Position numbers and translations under genes: made by a program. 37,332 bases of DNA, taken from assembly GCA_018266315.1 (NCBI GenBank), contig JAFEAS010000159.1:20967-58298 (forward strand), given 5' to 3'. How positions within the stretch are numbered: the stretch's first letter is position 1; every line of letters begins with the position of its first letter. Positions 1-8,477 of this stretch are shown in pieces. The stretch comes from Chloroflexi bacterium SZAS-1 (lineage in GTDB: Bacteria > Chloroflexota > Chloroflexia > Chloroflexales > Roseiflexaceae). A model generated the notes under the pieces. That model did not search any database. It was not told the DNA's origin and worked only from the letters and a program-made list of their open reading frames with translations.

Positions 1-420
1 ATCATCTACTATGGAACTGAGGTTGGCCTGTCGCAGCAGAGCGATGTGCGCACCCCTGGCGATGCCGGTGGCCTTGAGCAGTCGCGCCTACCTATGCTAT
101 GGGCCGCTGCGCAAGATCAGGATCTGCTGCGCTACTATCGGGCGCTAATCAGGCTGCGCCGGACTGTGCCAGGCCTTTGGCGCGGCGCACGCAGCACGCT
201 GGTGGCCGATGATTCTACCGGGCTATATGTATACCGCTGTGCCGCTGGCGATCAGGCGGCGATCGTGGCACTGAACACCGGCCCAAATACACAAGTGCTG
301 GATCTGCCGCGTATGTCAGGCAGCCGACTGGCGCTTGCCAGCGATGCGACAGTTACACTTAACGGTCGGATGTTGCACCTAGGCGCGCTTGCTGGCGCGG
401 TCATCTGGGAAGTGTTGTAA
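1..420 (+). CDS. GH13 alpha-amylase/alpha-glucosidase family enzyme, C-terminal part (5' end outside window)
   Basis: The open frame runs in from the left edge (reading from base 1) and ends at the TAA at 418-420, so only about 139 C-terminal residues are visible. It begins with IIYYGTEVGL, which matches the conserved YYGxEIGM segment near the end of the GH13 (beta/alpha)8 barrel. A helix follows (LLRYYRALIRLRRTVPGLWRG), which in this family carries the HPAL/R-type 'choose a starting monomer' region, and then a short all-beta C-terminal domain. These enzymes cleave or rearrange alpha-1,4/1,6 glucosidic bonds; the substrate cannot be named because the catalytic Asp/Glu/Asp segments lie upstream of the window. 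An ATG/GTG start inside the window is not used: coding similarity continues to base 1. Family assignment is firm, subfamily is not. Confidence 0.8.
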   Translation: MIYYGTEVGLSQQSDVRTPGDAGGLEQSRLPMLWAAAQDQDLLRYYRALIRLRRTVPGLWRGARSTLVADDSTGLYVYRCAAGDQAAIVALNTGPNTQVLDLPRMSGSRLALASDATVTLNGRMLHLGALAGAVIWEVL

Positions 421-533
421 TATCTTGTCAGTTCGTACCTAAAACGTCCAGTAAAATTACACCCAAAAGTAGGTTCAAGCATTTGGCTGCCGCAGGTACG
501 AAGCTCCGCATCGGAATTCAAAAGGACGCACCG

Positions 534-1331
534 ATGGCAAATCTAACCCGTTACACCGATATCGTCCCGCAGGGTATCCTTACACGCTTTGTCGACGTTT
601 GGACGCCCCCGCAGTTATCGGCGGATGCGCGCCTGCCGGTGATCTACATGCATGATGGACAAAACCTGTTCGAGCCTGGTCACGCGTTCGGTGGTGAACA
701 CTGGGACATTCCGTCGGCAGTACAGCGGGTGATGGCCGAGCGAGGTCTGCCTGGCGCGATCGTTGTCGGGATCTGGAACAGCGCGGAGCGGTGGCGCGAT
801 TACGCGCCGGAGGTGCCCATGCGCTCAATTGAGGGTACACCTATATGGAATGCGCTACTTGAGCGGGCTGGCGGCCGCCCGCAGTCGGATACCTACTTGC
901 GCTACCTGGTTGAGCAGCTCAAGCCGCTGGTCGATCGTCGCCACCCGACCTTGCCGGATCGTGAGCACACCTTCGTGATGGGTTCTAGCATGGGTGGGCT
1001 CATCTCACTCTACGCGGTTGAGCAATACCCCGAAGTTTTCGGCGGCGCAGCTTGTGTGAGTACCCACTGGCCTGCTGGGGGATACAACCTGGTCGACGCA
1101 ATGGGCACAGCGCTGCCACGCGCCGACCAGCACCGGCTGTACTTCGATTACGGCACGGCCGGACTGGACGCAGACTATGAGCCATACCAGAGGCATATGG
1201 ATGAATACCTGCGTACAGCTGGCTATCGCGAGGGTATCGACTGGGTGACGCTGCGGTTCGATGGGGCCGATCATAACGAGGCGGCCTGGCGGGCACGGCT
1301 TGATTTGCCGCTGCACTTCTTGCTAAAGTAA
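534..1331 (+). CDS. alpha/beta-hydrolase, putative esterase (esterase D/enterochelin esterase-like)
   Basis: This 265-residue protein has the putative-esterase (PF00756-like) arrangement. An early strand and oxyanion region reads LPVIYMHDGQNLFEP. The nucleophile elbow GSSMGG is at residues 150-155, with Ser152 as the predicted nucleophile. A C-terminal GADHNEAAW supplies the predicted catalytic His247. No signal peptide is seen, so it is probably cytoplasmic. The start is set at ATG 534 because AAAGGA lies at 521-526, 8 bases upstream; the longer frame from TTG 483 has no ribosome-binding site. It follows the GH13 gene by 113 bases and precedes a GH38 mannosidase, so a role in deacylating glycans or sugar esters is plausible. 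The substrate is unknown. Confidence 0.8.
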   Translation: MANLTRYTDIVPQGILTRFVDVWTPPQLSADARLPVIYMHDGQNLFEPGHAFGGEHWDIPSAVQRVMAERGLPGAIVVGIWNSAERWRDYAPEVPMRSIEGTPIWNALLERAGGRPQSDTYLRYLVEQLKPLVDRRHPTLPDREHTFVMGSSMGGLISLYAVEQYPEVFGGAACVSTHWPAGGYNLVDAMGTALPRADQHRLYFDYGTAGLDADYEPYQRHMDEYLRTAGYREGIDWVTLRFDGADHNEAAWRARLDLPLHFLLK

Positions 1332-1373
1332 CTTGTTCAGCTGCGTTTTCAGCACCTCATTACCAAATTTGAC

Positions 1374-1539
1374 TCATTCACACGAGTTACGCGGGCGCTC
1401 ACGCTTGAGGCATAGTGCCTGCGGCAGCATGCTACCGAACTGTTTTTTTGTGATTCGCGGTTGGCGCGAAGCACAATGATAAAAAAAGTACCGTTCTGCC
1501 GGAGGCTACAAACGTCCACCGCGTAACTCGTGTCATTCA
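1374..1539. mobile_element. MITE-like element with terminal inverted repeats and target-site duplication
   Basis: A non-coding element of about 152-154 bp. The left end ACACGAGTTACGCGG (1380-1394) and right end CCGCGTAACTCGTGT (1519-1533) are perfect inverted repeats of 15 bp. The element is flanked by a direct repeat: TCATTCA at 1374-1380 and 1533-1539 (7 bp), or CATTC (5 bp) if the outermost A/T is counted in the inverted repeat. The interior is itself an imperfect inverted repeat: GCCTGCGGCAGCA (1417-1429) faces a GCCTCCGGCAGAA-like segment near the other end, with T7 and A7 runs facing each other around a central GCG-rich hairpin. There is no ORF for a transposase, so it would need a helper in trans. 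It ends 63-69 bp before the GH38 start. Confidence 0.8.
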
Positions 1540-1601
1540 GGATTTACACCCAAGTCTGTATAGCAGGACATATCAGCCTACGAAAGCTAGGGGATATTGC
1601 T

Positions 1602-4600
1602 ATGAACAATCTGATGCTTGAGCAGCTTGAGCGGCGCATCCCCGAGATCCTTACCGCAGCTGTACGCGAGCACGTGGTAATTTACCCAATTTGGACATGC
1701 CCTGGCTCAGGCGCGCCGACCAGCGCAGCAATGGGGCCACCCCCGCCTGCCACCGACCCTGGCTGGCACGTCGTCAATGTTGGCGAGCGCTGGGGGGCAG
1801 CGCCCGGCCAAGATCCAGGCTATCAGCCGCCCCGGCTCGATTGGAATATCGCGCCGACCGGCGGCAGCACGCATTGGTTGCGCTGCGCGCTCCAGGTGCC
1901 TGCCAGCTGGCAAGGGCAGTCGGTACACTTGGCGCTGCACTGGGAGGGTAATCGGCTCGACCAGGTCGAGTCGATCGTCTATCTGAATGGTGTCGCGCTG
2001 GCTGGCCTGGACTGGGGCCATCGTACTGTACAGTTGCCAGCCGAGGCGCACGCTCAAGGCGGAGAGATACTGATGCGCTGCGCAGTGGCCTTTCCGCGCC
2101 CGTTCGGCGGGGCCGAATTGCAGCTGCGCGACGAGATCATCTTCAAGCTTGGTCATAGCATGCAAGCCATGCTTGGTGCCGTGCGCACGCTCGCAGCCGA
2201 TGCGCCCGAACGCTACCAGCTGGCTGCCGCTCTTGAGCGCGCCTACCAGGCGCTCGATCTGCGCGCTGGCTGGCAGAGCAAGCAGTTCGCTGATTCGGCA
2301 CGGGCGGCGCTGCGCGATCTGAGCATCGGGCAGCAGTCCACAAATGTCGGTACCCAGCCCCTAAACCGCGCGTTCGTCGCTAGCGGGCACGGTCACCTCG
2401 ATGTGGCCTGGCTCTGGCCGCTATGGCGCACGCGCCAGAAGGTCGCCCACACCGTAGCCACCGCGCTCCAACTAATCGAGCGCTACCCCGATTATCATTT
2501 CAGCATGAGCCAGCCACAGGTGTACGCCTATCTCAAGCAAGATGATCCACAACTGTATGCCCGGCTTAAGGCGCGTGTGAACGAGGGCCGAGTTGAGCCG
2601 GTGGGGATGATGTGGGTTGAACCTGACTGCAACCTACCCGCTGGTGAGTCGCTGATCCGCCAGCTGGTGCACGGGCGGCGCTTCTTCGCCGCAGAGTTTC
2701 CCGAGCGCTATGGCTCAACCATGGCTCAGCCGCATGTCGCTTGGCTGCCCGATGTATTCGGTTTCAACGCGGCGCTGCCGCAGATCTTACGCGGCTGCGG
2801 GATCGACTGCTTTATGACGACCAAGCTTAGCTGGAACCAGACCAACCGCTATCCGTCTGACACCTTCCGCTGGCGCGGAATCGATGGTAGCGCCGTATTG
2901 GCACACTTTCTCACCACCAGCGCGGCACCGCCGCGCCACCCGAGCCAGCCGCAGTGGTTTGCCTACGGCGGACCGCTAGGCGCGGGCGAAGCAATCGGCA
3001 CCTGGCGACATTACCGCCAGCAGGCGATTAATCACGAGCTGCTGGTGCTTTTTGGCCATGCCGACGGTGGCGGTGGCCCGGACGAGGACATGCTTGAGAC
3101 TTTGCGCGCGCTGACGACACTGCCGGGCCTGCCGCGCATCCGCCAGGGCCGTGCCGACCAATTCTTTGCCGAGCTGTACGCACGCGTCTGGCAGCACCCG
3201 CAGTTGCCAGAATGGTCAGGTGAGCTATACTTCGAGTATCATCGTGGCACCTATACCAGTCAGGCTGCAATCAAGCGCGCCAACCGCGCGGCTGAGCTGC
3301 AGTATCGCCAGGCCGAGTGGCTGAACGCCTGGGCTGTGAGCATGGGTGCGCCCAACCTCCAGGCCCGGCTCGATGCAGGCTGGGAGAAGATCCTGCTGAA
3401 CCAGTTTCACGACATCCTGCCGGGCAGCAGTATTGCCGCCGTCTACACCGATGCGTGCGCCGACTACGCTGCGATTGAGCAGATTGGTACCGAAGTAACC
3501 AACGCAGCGCTGGAAGCGCTTTTCGCCGAGATGCCCAGCGGGCTGATTGTAGTTAATAGCCTGCCGTGGGCGCGCAGCGAGATTGTGCGGCTACCGTTCA
3601 TAGGCGGCGTGGTTCCTGAGGGTGCGCAGCTGATCGAAGAGCGCTCTGGCGAGCTTGAGCTGCTATGTGAGGCTGAGGTGCCTGCCTACGGCTACACTCA
3701 GCTTGATGCCTCGGCTGCCGCAACAGCGTGTCTCGCCGCCCCACCTCGCGCGCAGCTAGACCAGCTTGTGAACGACGAGCTGCAAATCAAGTTCAATGAA
3801 TACGGCGAGATTTGTTCGCTCTACGACCTGGTGCACACACGCGAGTTAGTGTTGCCGGGCAGCAGCTTGAATCAGCTGGTGCTGTATGAAGATCGTCCGT
3901 TGGATTGGGATGCCTGGGACATCGACTCATTCTACGCCCAGAAGGGCTACCCGCTGCACGATATCCTCGATTGGCGCGTAGTTGAGGCCGGGCCGCTGCG
4001 TGCGGCGGTCGAGATCCGGCGGCGCTTTGGCCAAAGCACGATTACTCAGCGCATCTGCCTCTGGCGGACGAGCCGACGCATCGACATCGTCAGCGAAACT
4101 AATTGGCAAGAGCGCCAGATGCTTTTGCGAGCGCTGTTTCCGCTCAACCTGAACGCCAACAAAGCAACCTGCGAAATACAGTTTGGCGCGCTTGAGCGGC
4201 CGACTCATCGCAATACTAGCTGGGATCAGGCGCGCTTCGAAGTCTGTGCGCAACGCTGGGTCGACCTCAGTGAGGGCGGGTATGGGGTGGCGCTGCTGAA
4301 CAACGGGATCTACGGCCATAGCCTGCAGCATAGCACGCTTGGCCTTTCGCTCCTCAAGGGCGCAATCTTTCCCGATCCCGACGCCGACCGGGGTGTGCAT
4401 CGCTTCACCTATAGCCTGTACCCGCACGCAGGCGACTGGTGCGCGGCCCAGGTGGTGCGGCGGGCCTATGAACTCAACGCGCCGCTGCTGGTCGTGGCGC
4501 ATCAGGCGACGCCGATGGTTCAGCCCGAGCATATGCCGTCGGCGCGCTCGTTCCTAAGCTTGGCGAGCGAGCATGTGGTGGCCGAAACAGTGAAGGTAGC

Positions 4601-4808
4601 CGATGACGGTGATGGGCTAATCATGCGACTGTACGAAGCACACAATCAGCGTGGGCCGGTCGCGCTCACCTTTGCGCGGCCAGTTTTGCACGCCGAAGAA
4701 ACCGATCTGCTAGAACAGCCGTGTGGGCCGGTGGCGCACCTGGGCGCGACGATCCACTGCGCCATGCGCCCCTTCGAGATCAAGACATTGCGGGTGCGCC
4801 TGGGCTAA
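1602..4808 (+). CDS. GH38 alpha-mannosidase
   Basis: A 1068-residue retaining alpha-mannosidase of glycoside hydrolase family 38, which removes terminal alpha-linked mannose from glycans. Family hallmarks are in order: an N-terminal beta-sandwich (about 1-250); the zinc-binding motif GHGHLDVAWLWPL with His263, His265 and Asp267; LPDVFGF with Asp384, the predicted nucleophile and zinc ligand; GHADGGGGP; HDILPGSS with His603; then the middle helical and large C-terminal beta domains. Length matches family members of 1000-1100 residues. ATG 1602 is chosen because AGGGGA sits 8 bases upstream. The longer frame would begin with a GTG inside the inverted repeat of the adjacent MITE and is rejected. 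No signal peptide, so a cytoplasmic enzyme acting on imported oligosaccharides is likely. Key residues are intact. Confidence 0.93.
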   Translation: MNNLMLEQLERRIPEILTAAVREHVVIYPIWTCPGSGAPTSAAMGPPPPATDPGWHVVNVGERWGAAPGQDPGYQPPRLDWNIAPTGGSTHWLRCALQVPASWQGQSVHLALHWEGNRLDQVESIVYLNGVALAGLDWGHRTVQLPAEAHAQGGEILMRCAVAFPRPFGGAELQLRDEIIFKLGHSMQAMLGAVRTLAADAPERYQLAAALERAYQALDLRAGWQSKQFADSARAALRDLSIGQQSTNVGTQPLNRAFVASGHGHLDVAWLWPLWRTRQKVAHTVATALQLIERYPDYHFSMSQPQVYAYLKQDDPQLYARLKARVNEGRVEPVGMMWVEPDCNLPAGESLIRQLVHGRRFFAAEFPERYGSTMAQPHVAWLPDVFGFNAALPQILRGCGIDCFMTTKLSWNQTNRYPSDTFRWRGIDGSAVLAHFLTTSAAPPRHPSQPQWFAYGGPLGAGEAIGTWRHYRQQAINHELLVLFGHADGGGGPDEDMLETLRALTTLPGLPRIRQGRADQFFAELYARVWQHPQLPEWSGELYFEYHRGTYTSQAAIKRANRAAELQYRQAEWLNAWAVSMGAPNLQARLDAGWEKILLNQFHDILPGSSIAAVYTDACADYAAIEQIGTEVTNAALEALFAEMPSGLIVVNSLPWARSEIVRLPFIGGVVPEGAQLIEERSGELELLCEAEVPAYGYTQLDASAAATACLAAPPRAQLDQLVNDELQIKFNEYGEICSLYDLVHTRELVLPGSSLNQLVLYEDRPLDWDAWDIDSFYAQKGYPLHDILDWRVVEAGPLRAAVEIRRRFGQSTITQRICLWRTSRRIDIVSETNWQERQMLLRALFPLNLNANKATCEIQFGALERPTHRNTSWDQARFEVCAQRWVDLSEGGYGVALLNNGIYGHSLQHSTLGLSLLKGAIFPDPDADRGVHRFTYSLYPHAGDWCAAQVVRRAYELNAPLLVVAHQATPMVQPEHMPSARSFLSLASEHVVAETVKVADDGDGLIMRLYEAHNQRGPVALTFARPVLHAEETDLLEQPCGPVAHLGATIHCAMRPFEIKTLRVRLG

Positions 4809-5097
4809 CGCGATTGATAAGCGGCCTTCTTAATGCTTTAACTATACACTTGTATCCGATTTTCCGTGCTATGACAAGGTTTCGCTTAATGGCGATCAGC
4901 TTACACTCTGGATTGGTTGAGGGCCGCAGTCCCTTCAAGAACTCTGCTTCTCTAACTCTACCAGAGCTAGAAAAAAGCTTCCTTGCGGGAGCGGTTTTGC
5001 CACCCCGCACCAAACTGTAATGTTCAGAAGAACCATATCTATGCCGGGAAAATCGCACAGATAAAAGCAACGCCAGCCTCACTTGTTGGAGATCTTC
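4809..5097. other. intergenic region, nothing clear
   Basis: About 290 bases between the mannosidase and the GH127 gene, more AT-rich than the preceding gene. I see no convincing promoter hexamer pair, terminator or ORF with homology. The start of the AT-richer composition here coincides with the change in composition of the downstream gene, which could mark the left edge of an acquired segment. Confidence 0.4.
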
Positions 5098-7071
5098 ATG
5101 AGCAATAACACGTCAGAACCGTTTGCAATCATCACGCCACTGCCCCAGGCGCACGCCTGGCTGCGCTTCGGGGAGATCAAACCTGCGGGGTGGATCCGCG
5201 CCCAAATGCAGCGCGATCTAGAACAAGGCTTCGTAGGGCATTTGGATGAACTTGTCCCTGAATTGATCCAGAAGGATAACATCTATGGTGCTGACCGCCT
5301 GACGAAAGCGGCGCAAACGAAAGACTTGGGGGTAATTTCTAAAGAGACTGAATGGGAGGTTCAATTTCTGTGGTGGAACAGCGAAACTCAATCCAACTGG
5401 CGCGACGGTTTTGTGCGAACCGCCATTTTATTGGAAAATTCTGAATACTTTGACAAAGCCCGCGAATATGTTGAGCTAATCCTTGCCACACAAGATGCAG
5501 ATGGTTATCTCGGTATCTATGCCCCCGACTTGCGCTTTAACTTTGATAGCGAAAACGGAGAGTTATGGGCGCAGGCTTCTCTTTTTCGTGTGTTGCTTGG
5601 CTACTACGAAGCAACCAACGAGGCACGGGTACTAGAAGCGATTACAAAAGCCGTGAATGTCACTATGCAGGCATACCCTCGCGGTCGCTCACACCCATTT
5701 ACGGTCAAGAATGATTATGCTGGCGTCTGCCACGGATTAATTTTTACCGATGTACTCGACAGGCTTTACCAGCTCACCAAGCAGGAAATGTATCTGGATT
5801 ATGCGCTCTGGCTGTACTCGGAATATAGTGAGGCTAATCTGAGCGCTGGTGATGTGCGCTATGTTCACTTGACCGATCCAAATTACCGCTTCCTCGCACA
5901 TGGCGTTCATACCTACGAACACCTGCGTTCCCTGCTAACCGCCGTCTATGCTTCTGGAAATCCTCTGCTTGAAAAAGCGTTGACTGCATACCTTGAGAAA
6001 CTAGATCTTTGCCTGGCGCCCAGCGGCGCACCGATTGGTGATGAAATGATCGGTGGCAGGCAGGCCGACGCTTCGGAAACTGGCTACGAATACTGCTCTA
6101 TCCACGAACTGCTTGATTCCTACTCCCATCTGCTCCAAAAAACAGGCGATTTAGCCTGGGGCGATCGCATCGAATGGCTGTTATTCAACGCCGGCCAAGG
6201 AGCACGTCACCCGAATGAGAGCGCAATTGCCTACCTGAAAACAGACAATTCTTATTCCATGACAGGTTCTCTCCATTCGGATGACACTGTAGATCCTCAA
6301 AATCCGCAAACTCGCTATAAATATTCGCCTGTACATCAAGATGTGGCCGTCTGTTGCGTGCCCAATGCTGGGCGTATTTATCCATACTATGTCAAATCTA
6401 TGTGGATGCGCACATCAAATGGGCTGATCGCCACACTCTACGGGGCGTGCGAACTCAACACCTTCGTCGATGACGTAGCAGTACACATCACCGAACAAAC
6501 GAATTACCCCTTTGATTTGGCAATATCCTTCGCGATACACGTCGCCCGACCTGTTGAATTCGAACTCGCATTTCGCAAGCCTGCCTGGGTAAGTGGATGT
6601 GAAGTGCAAACGGAGTGTGAATGGAAGGAAGAAAACGGGAGCATAAAAATCCATAAACGGTGGCAATCAGAAGAGAAGATTGTTCTGCGGTTCCAGGCAG
6701 AAGTCAAAGCCAATGAATTTCGCAACGAGGAGTACTTCCTAAGTTATGGAGCCTTAGTCTTTGCCCTTCCGCTAAAAAGTCACGTCAAGCAAGGCAAAGA
6801 CTACCCGTTAGAAGGGTTCCATGACCTATATTATTTTCCTGAAGACTCAACGACTCATGTACTTTCGCCAATAGGCAGAGATCTCACCCCAGAACAGCAC
6901 CCATTTAACGCAGAAAATCCGTGGGAAAACGCCATTGCGCTCACCCAGCCACAATCATCAATCAGGCTGCTTCCTTTAGGAGGCACTACGTTACGCCAAA
7001 CCACCTTTCATCAATCAGAAAAAGGCTACGGTGGTAGTTCAACAAATGTGCCTAACAAAGCGCGTTCCTGA
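5098..7071 (+). CDS. GH127-type (DUF1680) beta-L-arabinofuranosidase
   Basis: A 657-residue protein of the DUF1680/GH127 clan. This clan uses an (alpha/alpha)6 barrel with a catalytic cysteine held by zinc to release beta-L-arabinofuranose from plant-type glycans. Recognisable parts are KPAGWIRAQMQRDLEQGFVGHLDE near the N-terminus, DADGYLGIY, the metal/cysteine motif CCVPNAGR (Cys419, Cys420, Pro422, Asn423) followed by MWMRTSNGLIATLYGACE, and a C-terminal beta domain. The start is ATG 5098 with GGAGA 5-9 bases upstream; a TTG five codons earlier is less likely. Base composition is clearly lower in GC than the mannosidase and downstream genes, with many A/T third positions, which suggests horizontal acquisition. 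Exact specificity (GH127 versus related families 142/146) is not decidable here. Confidence 0.8.
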   Translation: MSNNTSEPFAIITPLPQAHAWLRFGEIKPAGWIRAQMQRDLEQGFVGHLDELVPELIQKDNIYGADRLTKAAQTKDLGVISKETEWEVQFLWWNSETQSNWRDGFVRTAILLENSEYFDKAREYVELILATQDADGYLGIYAPDLRFNFDSENGELWAQASLFRVLLGYYEATNEARVLEAITKAVNVTMQAYPRGRSHPFTVKNDYAGVCHGLIFTDVLDRLYQLTKQEMYLDYALWLYSEYSEANLSAGDVRYVHLTDPNYRFLAHGVHTYEHLRSLLTAVYASGNPLLEKALTAYLEKLDLCLAPSGAPIGDEMIGGRQADASETGYEYCSIHELLDSYSHLLQKTGDLAWGDRIEWLLFNAGQGARHPNESAIAYLKTDNSYSMTGSLHSDDTVDPQNPQTRYKYSPVHQDVAVCCVPNAGRIYPYYVKSMWMRTSNGLIATLYGACELNTFVDDVAVHITEQTNYPFDLAISFAIHVARPVEFELAFRKPAWVSGCEVQTECEWKEENGSIKIHKRWQSEEKIVLRFQAEVKANEFRNEEYFLSYGALVFALPLKSHVKQGKDYPLEGFHDLYYFPEDSTTHVLSPIGRDLTPEQHPFNAENPWENAIALTQPQSSIRLLPLGGTTLRQTTFHQSEKGYGGSSTNVPNKARS

Positions 7072-7074
7072 CCC

Positions 7075-7299
7075 GCTTGCATCATCGGCATGGTAATGCA
7101 CACTGCTGGCGGTTTCGTTGAAGGTATTGGCATACGGGGTGAGCAATATGAATGCAACCGGGTGGTCGCTTATGCTGGCGATCAGATCGGCCAGCAGCGG
7201 GTCGTGCGGCGCGAGCACCAGGTTGGGGCGTACCTAGCAGCCCAAATCGCGCCGCCACAGCATGGGAATGTTGCCCGTGATAAAAGTGGTAGCTCCAGT
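7075..7299 (-). pseudogene. remnant of a GH125 exo-alpha-1,6-mannosidase (DUF1237)
   Basis: Reading the minus strand from 7284 downwards gives FITGNIPMLWRRDLGC, an in-frame TAG at 7234-7236, then VRPNLVLAPHDPLLADLI and later FILLTPYANTFNE. This follows the N-terminal GH125 pattern: TGDIPAMWLRDS, QVRPYL.LA..DP.L..LI, then ILIDPYANAFNE. The internal stop falls where the family has Gln before VRP, a one-base CAG-to-TAG change. Upstream of 7284 the similarity ends after another stop at about 7300. Downstream it stops near the convergent GH127 gene, so only about 70 codons of a roughly 430-codon gene remain. GH125 enzymes act on the same kind of mannosyl glycans as the GH38 gene nearby, so this is probably a decayed former member of the locus. 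Confidence 0.75.
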
Positions 7300-7352
7300 C
7301 TACCGAAAGATGGCGTCTCGTGCGCGGTCAATGTGCAAGCGGTGTTTCGCCC

Positions 7353-7367
7353 ACCGCGTAAGTCCTA
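7353..7367 (-). repeat. solitary end of the MITE-like repeat family
   Basis: On the minus strand this reads TAGGACTTACGCGGT, identical over 15 bases to the left terminus of the element at 37132. A small hairpin (GCGGTG 7339-7344 with CACCGC 7352-7357) overlaps it. No partner end is seen nearby. It lies between the stop of the response regulator and the GH125 remnant. Confidence 0.5.
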
Positions 7368-7371
7368 TCAA

Positions 7372-8097
7372 TCAGGGAAGCGTGCCGATAAATCGCGGGG
7401 CAAGGCGCTCAAGCGGTTTTTGAAAGCGATACCCTACACCGCGCACGGTATGAATCATCGTAGGATTCGCCGGGTCGGTTTCAAGCTTTTCGCGCAGCCA
7501 TCGAATATGCACATCAATCGTGCGATTTGACCCTGGGAAGGTGCTGCCCCATACTCGTTCGAGCAACAAATCGCGCGATAATGCGACCCCGCTATTATCC
7601 ATCAGGCAGGCGAGCAGATCGAATTCCTTAAAAGATAGCTCTATCTCCTGTTCCCCAAGCCACACCTGGCGGCTTACCCGATCGAGCCGCAGATCACCGG
7701 CGTGCAATACCCCGCCTGGTTGGGCCTGGCGCTGCCGCTCATTCCAGCGCAGAATGGCGCGTACCCGTGCAAGTAGCTCGGCCATACTAAAGGGCTTCAC
7801 CACATAATCTACGGCACCAAGCTCAAGCCCGGCAATACGGTGCGCCTCATCGTGAAGCGCCGTGAGCAGAATGATTGGCACAATCCGCTCGCGCGTGAGG
7901 GTGCGGCAGATCGAAAAGCCATCAAGCCCGGGCAACATGACATCTAGAATAATGAGCGCTGGCTGTAGTTGGCGCGCCTGTTCGAGGCCAGCGATACCAT
8001 CGTGTACCGCCACAGCTGTAAACCCCGCCCGCTCAAGGTTGTAGCACAATGCCTCACACAGCACTGTCTCATCTTCAATGACCAAAATTGTTGCCAT
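7372..8097 (-). CDS. OmpR/PhoB-type response regulator (orphan)
   Basis: A 241-residue two-domain regulator. The N-terminal receiver (about 1-118) has the acidic pair E8/D9, the phospho-acceptor Asp52 in LIILDVMLPGLDG, and VVKPF with the conserved lysine. The C-terminal winged-helix DNA-binding domain (about 135-230) ends with the typical RTIDVHIRWLREKL and VRGVGYRF. It would bind DNA as a dimer after phosphorylation by a sensor kinase, but no histidine kinase is adjacent on either side, so its partner must be elsewhere. ATG 8097 is preferred; a GTG two codons upstream (8103) is also open, and neither has a strong ribosome-binding site. It diverges from the clp gene, sharing the 8098-8477 spacer. 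Confidence 0.88.
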   Translation of the reverse strand: MATILVIEDETVLCEALCYNLERAGFTAVAVHDGIAGLEQARQLQPALIILDVMLPGLDGFSICRTLTRERIVPIILLTALHDEAHRIAGLELGAVDYVVKPFSMAELLARVRAILRWNERQRQAQPGGVLHAGDLRLDRVSRQVWLGEQEIELSFKEFDLLACLMDNSGVALSRDLLLERVWGSTFPGSNRTIDVHIRWLREKLETDPANPTMIHTVRGVGYRFQKPLERLAPRFIGTLP

Positions 8098-8345
8098 ACG
8101 CACAGTAAAAAACTCTACAGAGCTTCGTTAGGCTATCATACGTCGCCACAAGGTGCAGCCCGATGCGCGATGCTTCTCCATACAGGATAAGCCATACACC
8201 CGGTTGCTCCTCATGTGCTCCCACTGTACTGCTGGGATATTAAGTGTATATTATCTCGTAGTTAAAATCAGAGACCAAACCGTGTGTAATAGTTTGTGCG
8301 GCAACGTAGCAGCCGCGCTGTTTTCGTTCTGCTGTAGCGCACACC

Positions 8346-8375
8346 TTGACGATATAAATCGCCCAAAGGTATAAT
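8346..8375 (+). promoter_or_regulatory. sigma70-type promoter for the Clp-like gene
   Basis: TTGACG (8346-8351), an 18-base spacer and a perfect TATAAT (8370-8375). The predicted transcript starts about 95 bases upstream of ATG 8478. No CIRCE element was found. The rest of the 380-base divergent spacer (8098-8345) shows no other feature I can support. Confidence 0.65.
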
Positions 8376-8477
8376 AGAAAGAACACAGCAGCACCACTAT
8401 GTTGTCGGCTTCCATTGATAATGCGGCTGCGATTTACAGCAACAGTTAGGCCGCCTAAAAACAGATTGAGGCTATGA

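Noticed and set aside
1530..1601. upstream extension of the GH38 gene beginning at GTG 1530
   Set aside because: The start would lie inside the MITE inverted repeat and has no ribosome-binding site, while ATG 1602 has a good one.
3927..4532. 201-codon frame antisense to the GH38 gene
   Set aside because: A codon-bias shadow of the mannosidase; no start signal and no recognisable protein.
7090..7530. 146-codon + strand frame downstream of the GH127 gene
   Set aside because: Its 3' half is antisense to the well-supported response regulator and its 5' half is antisense to the GH125 remnant. The translation resembles no family.
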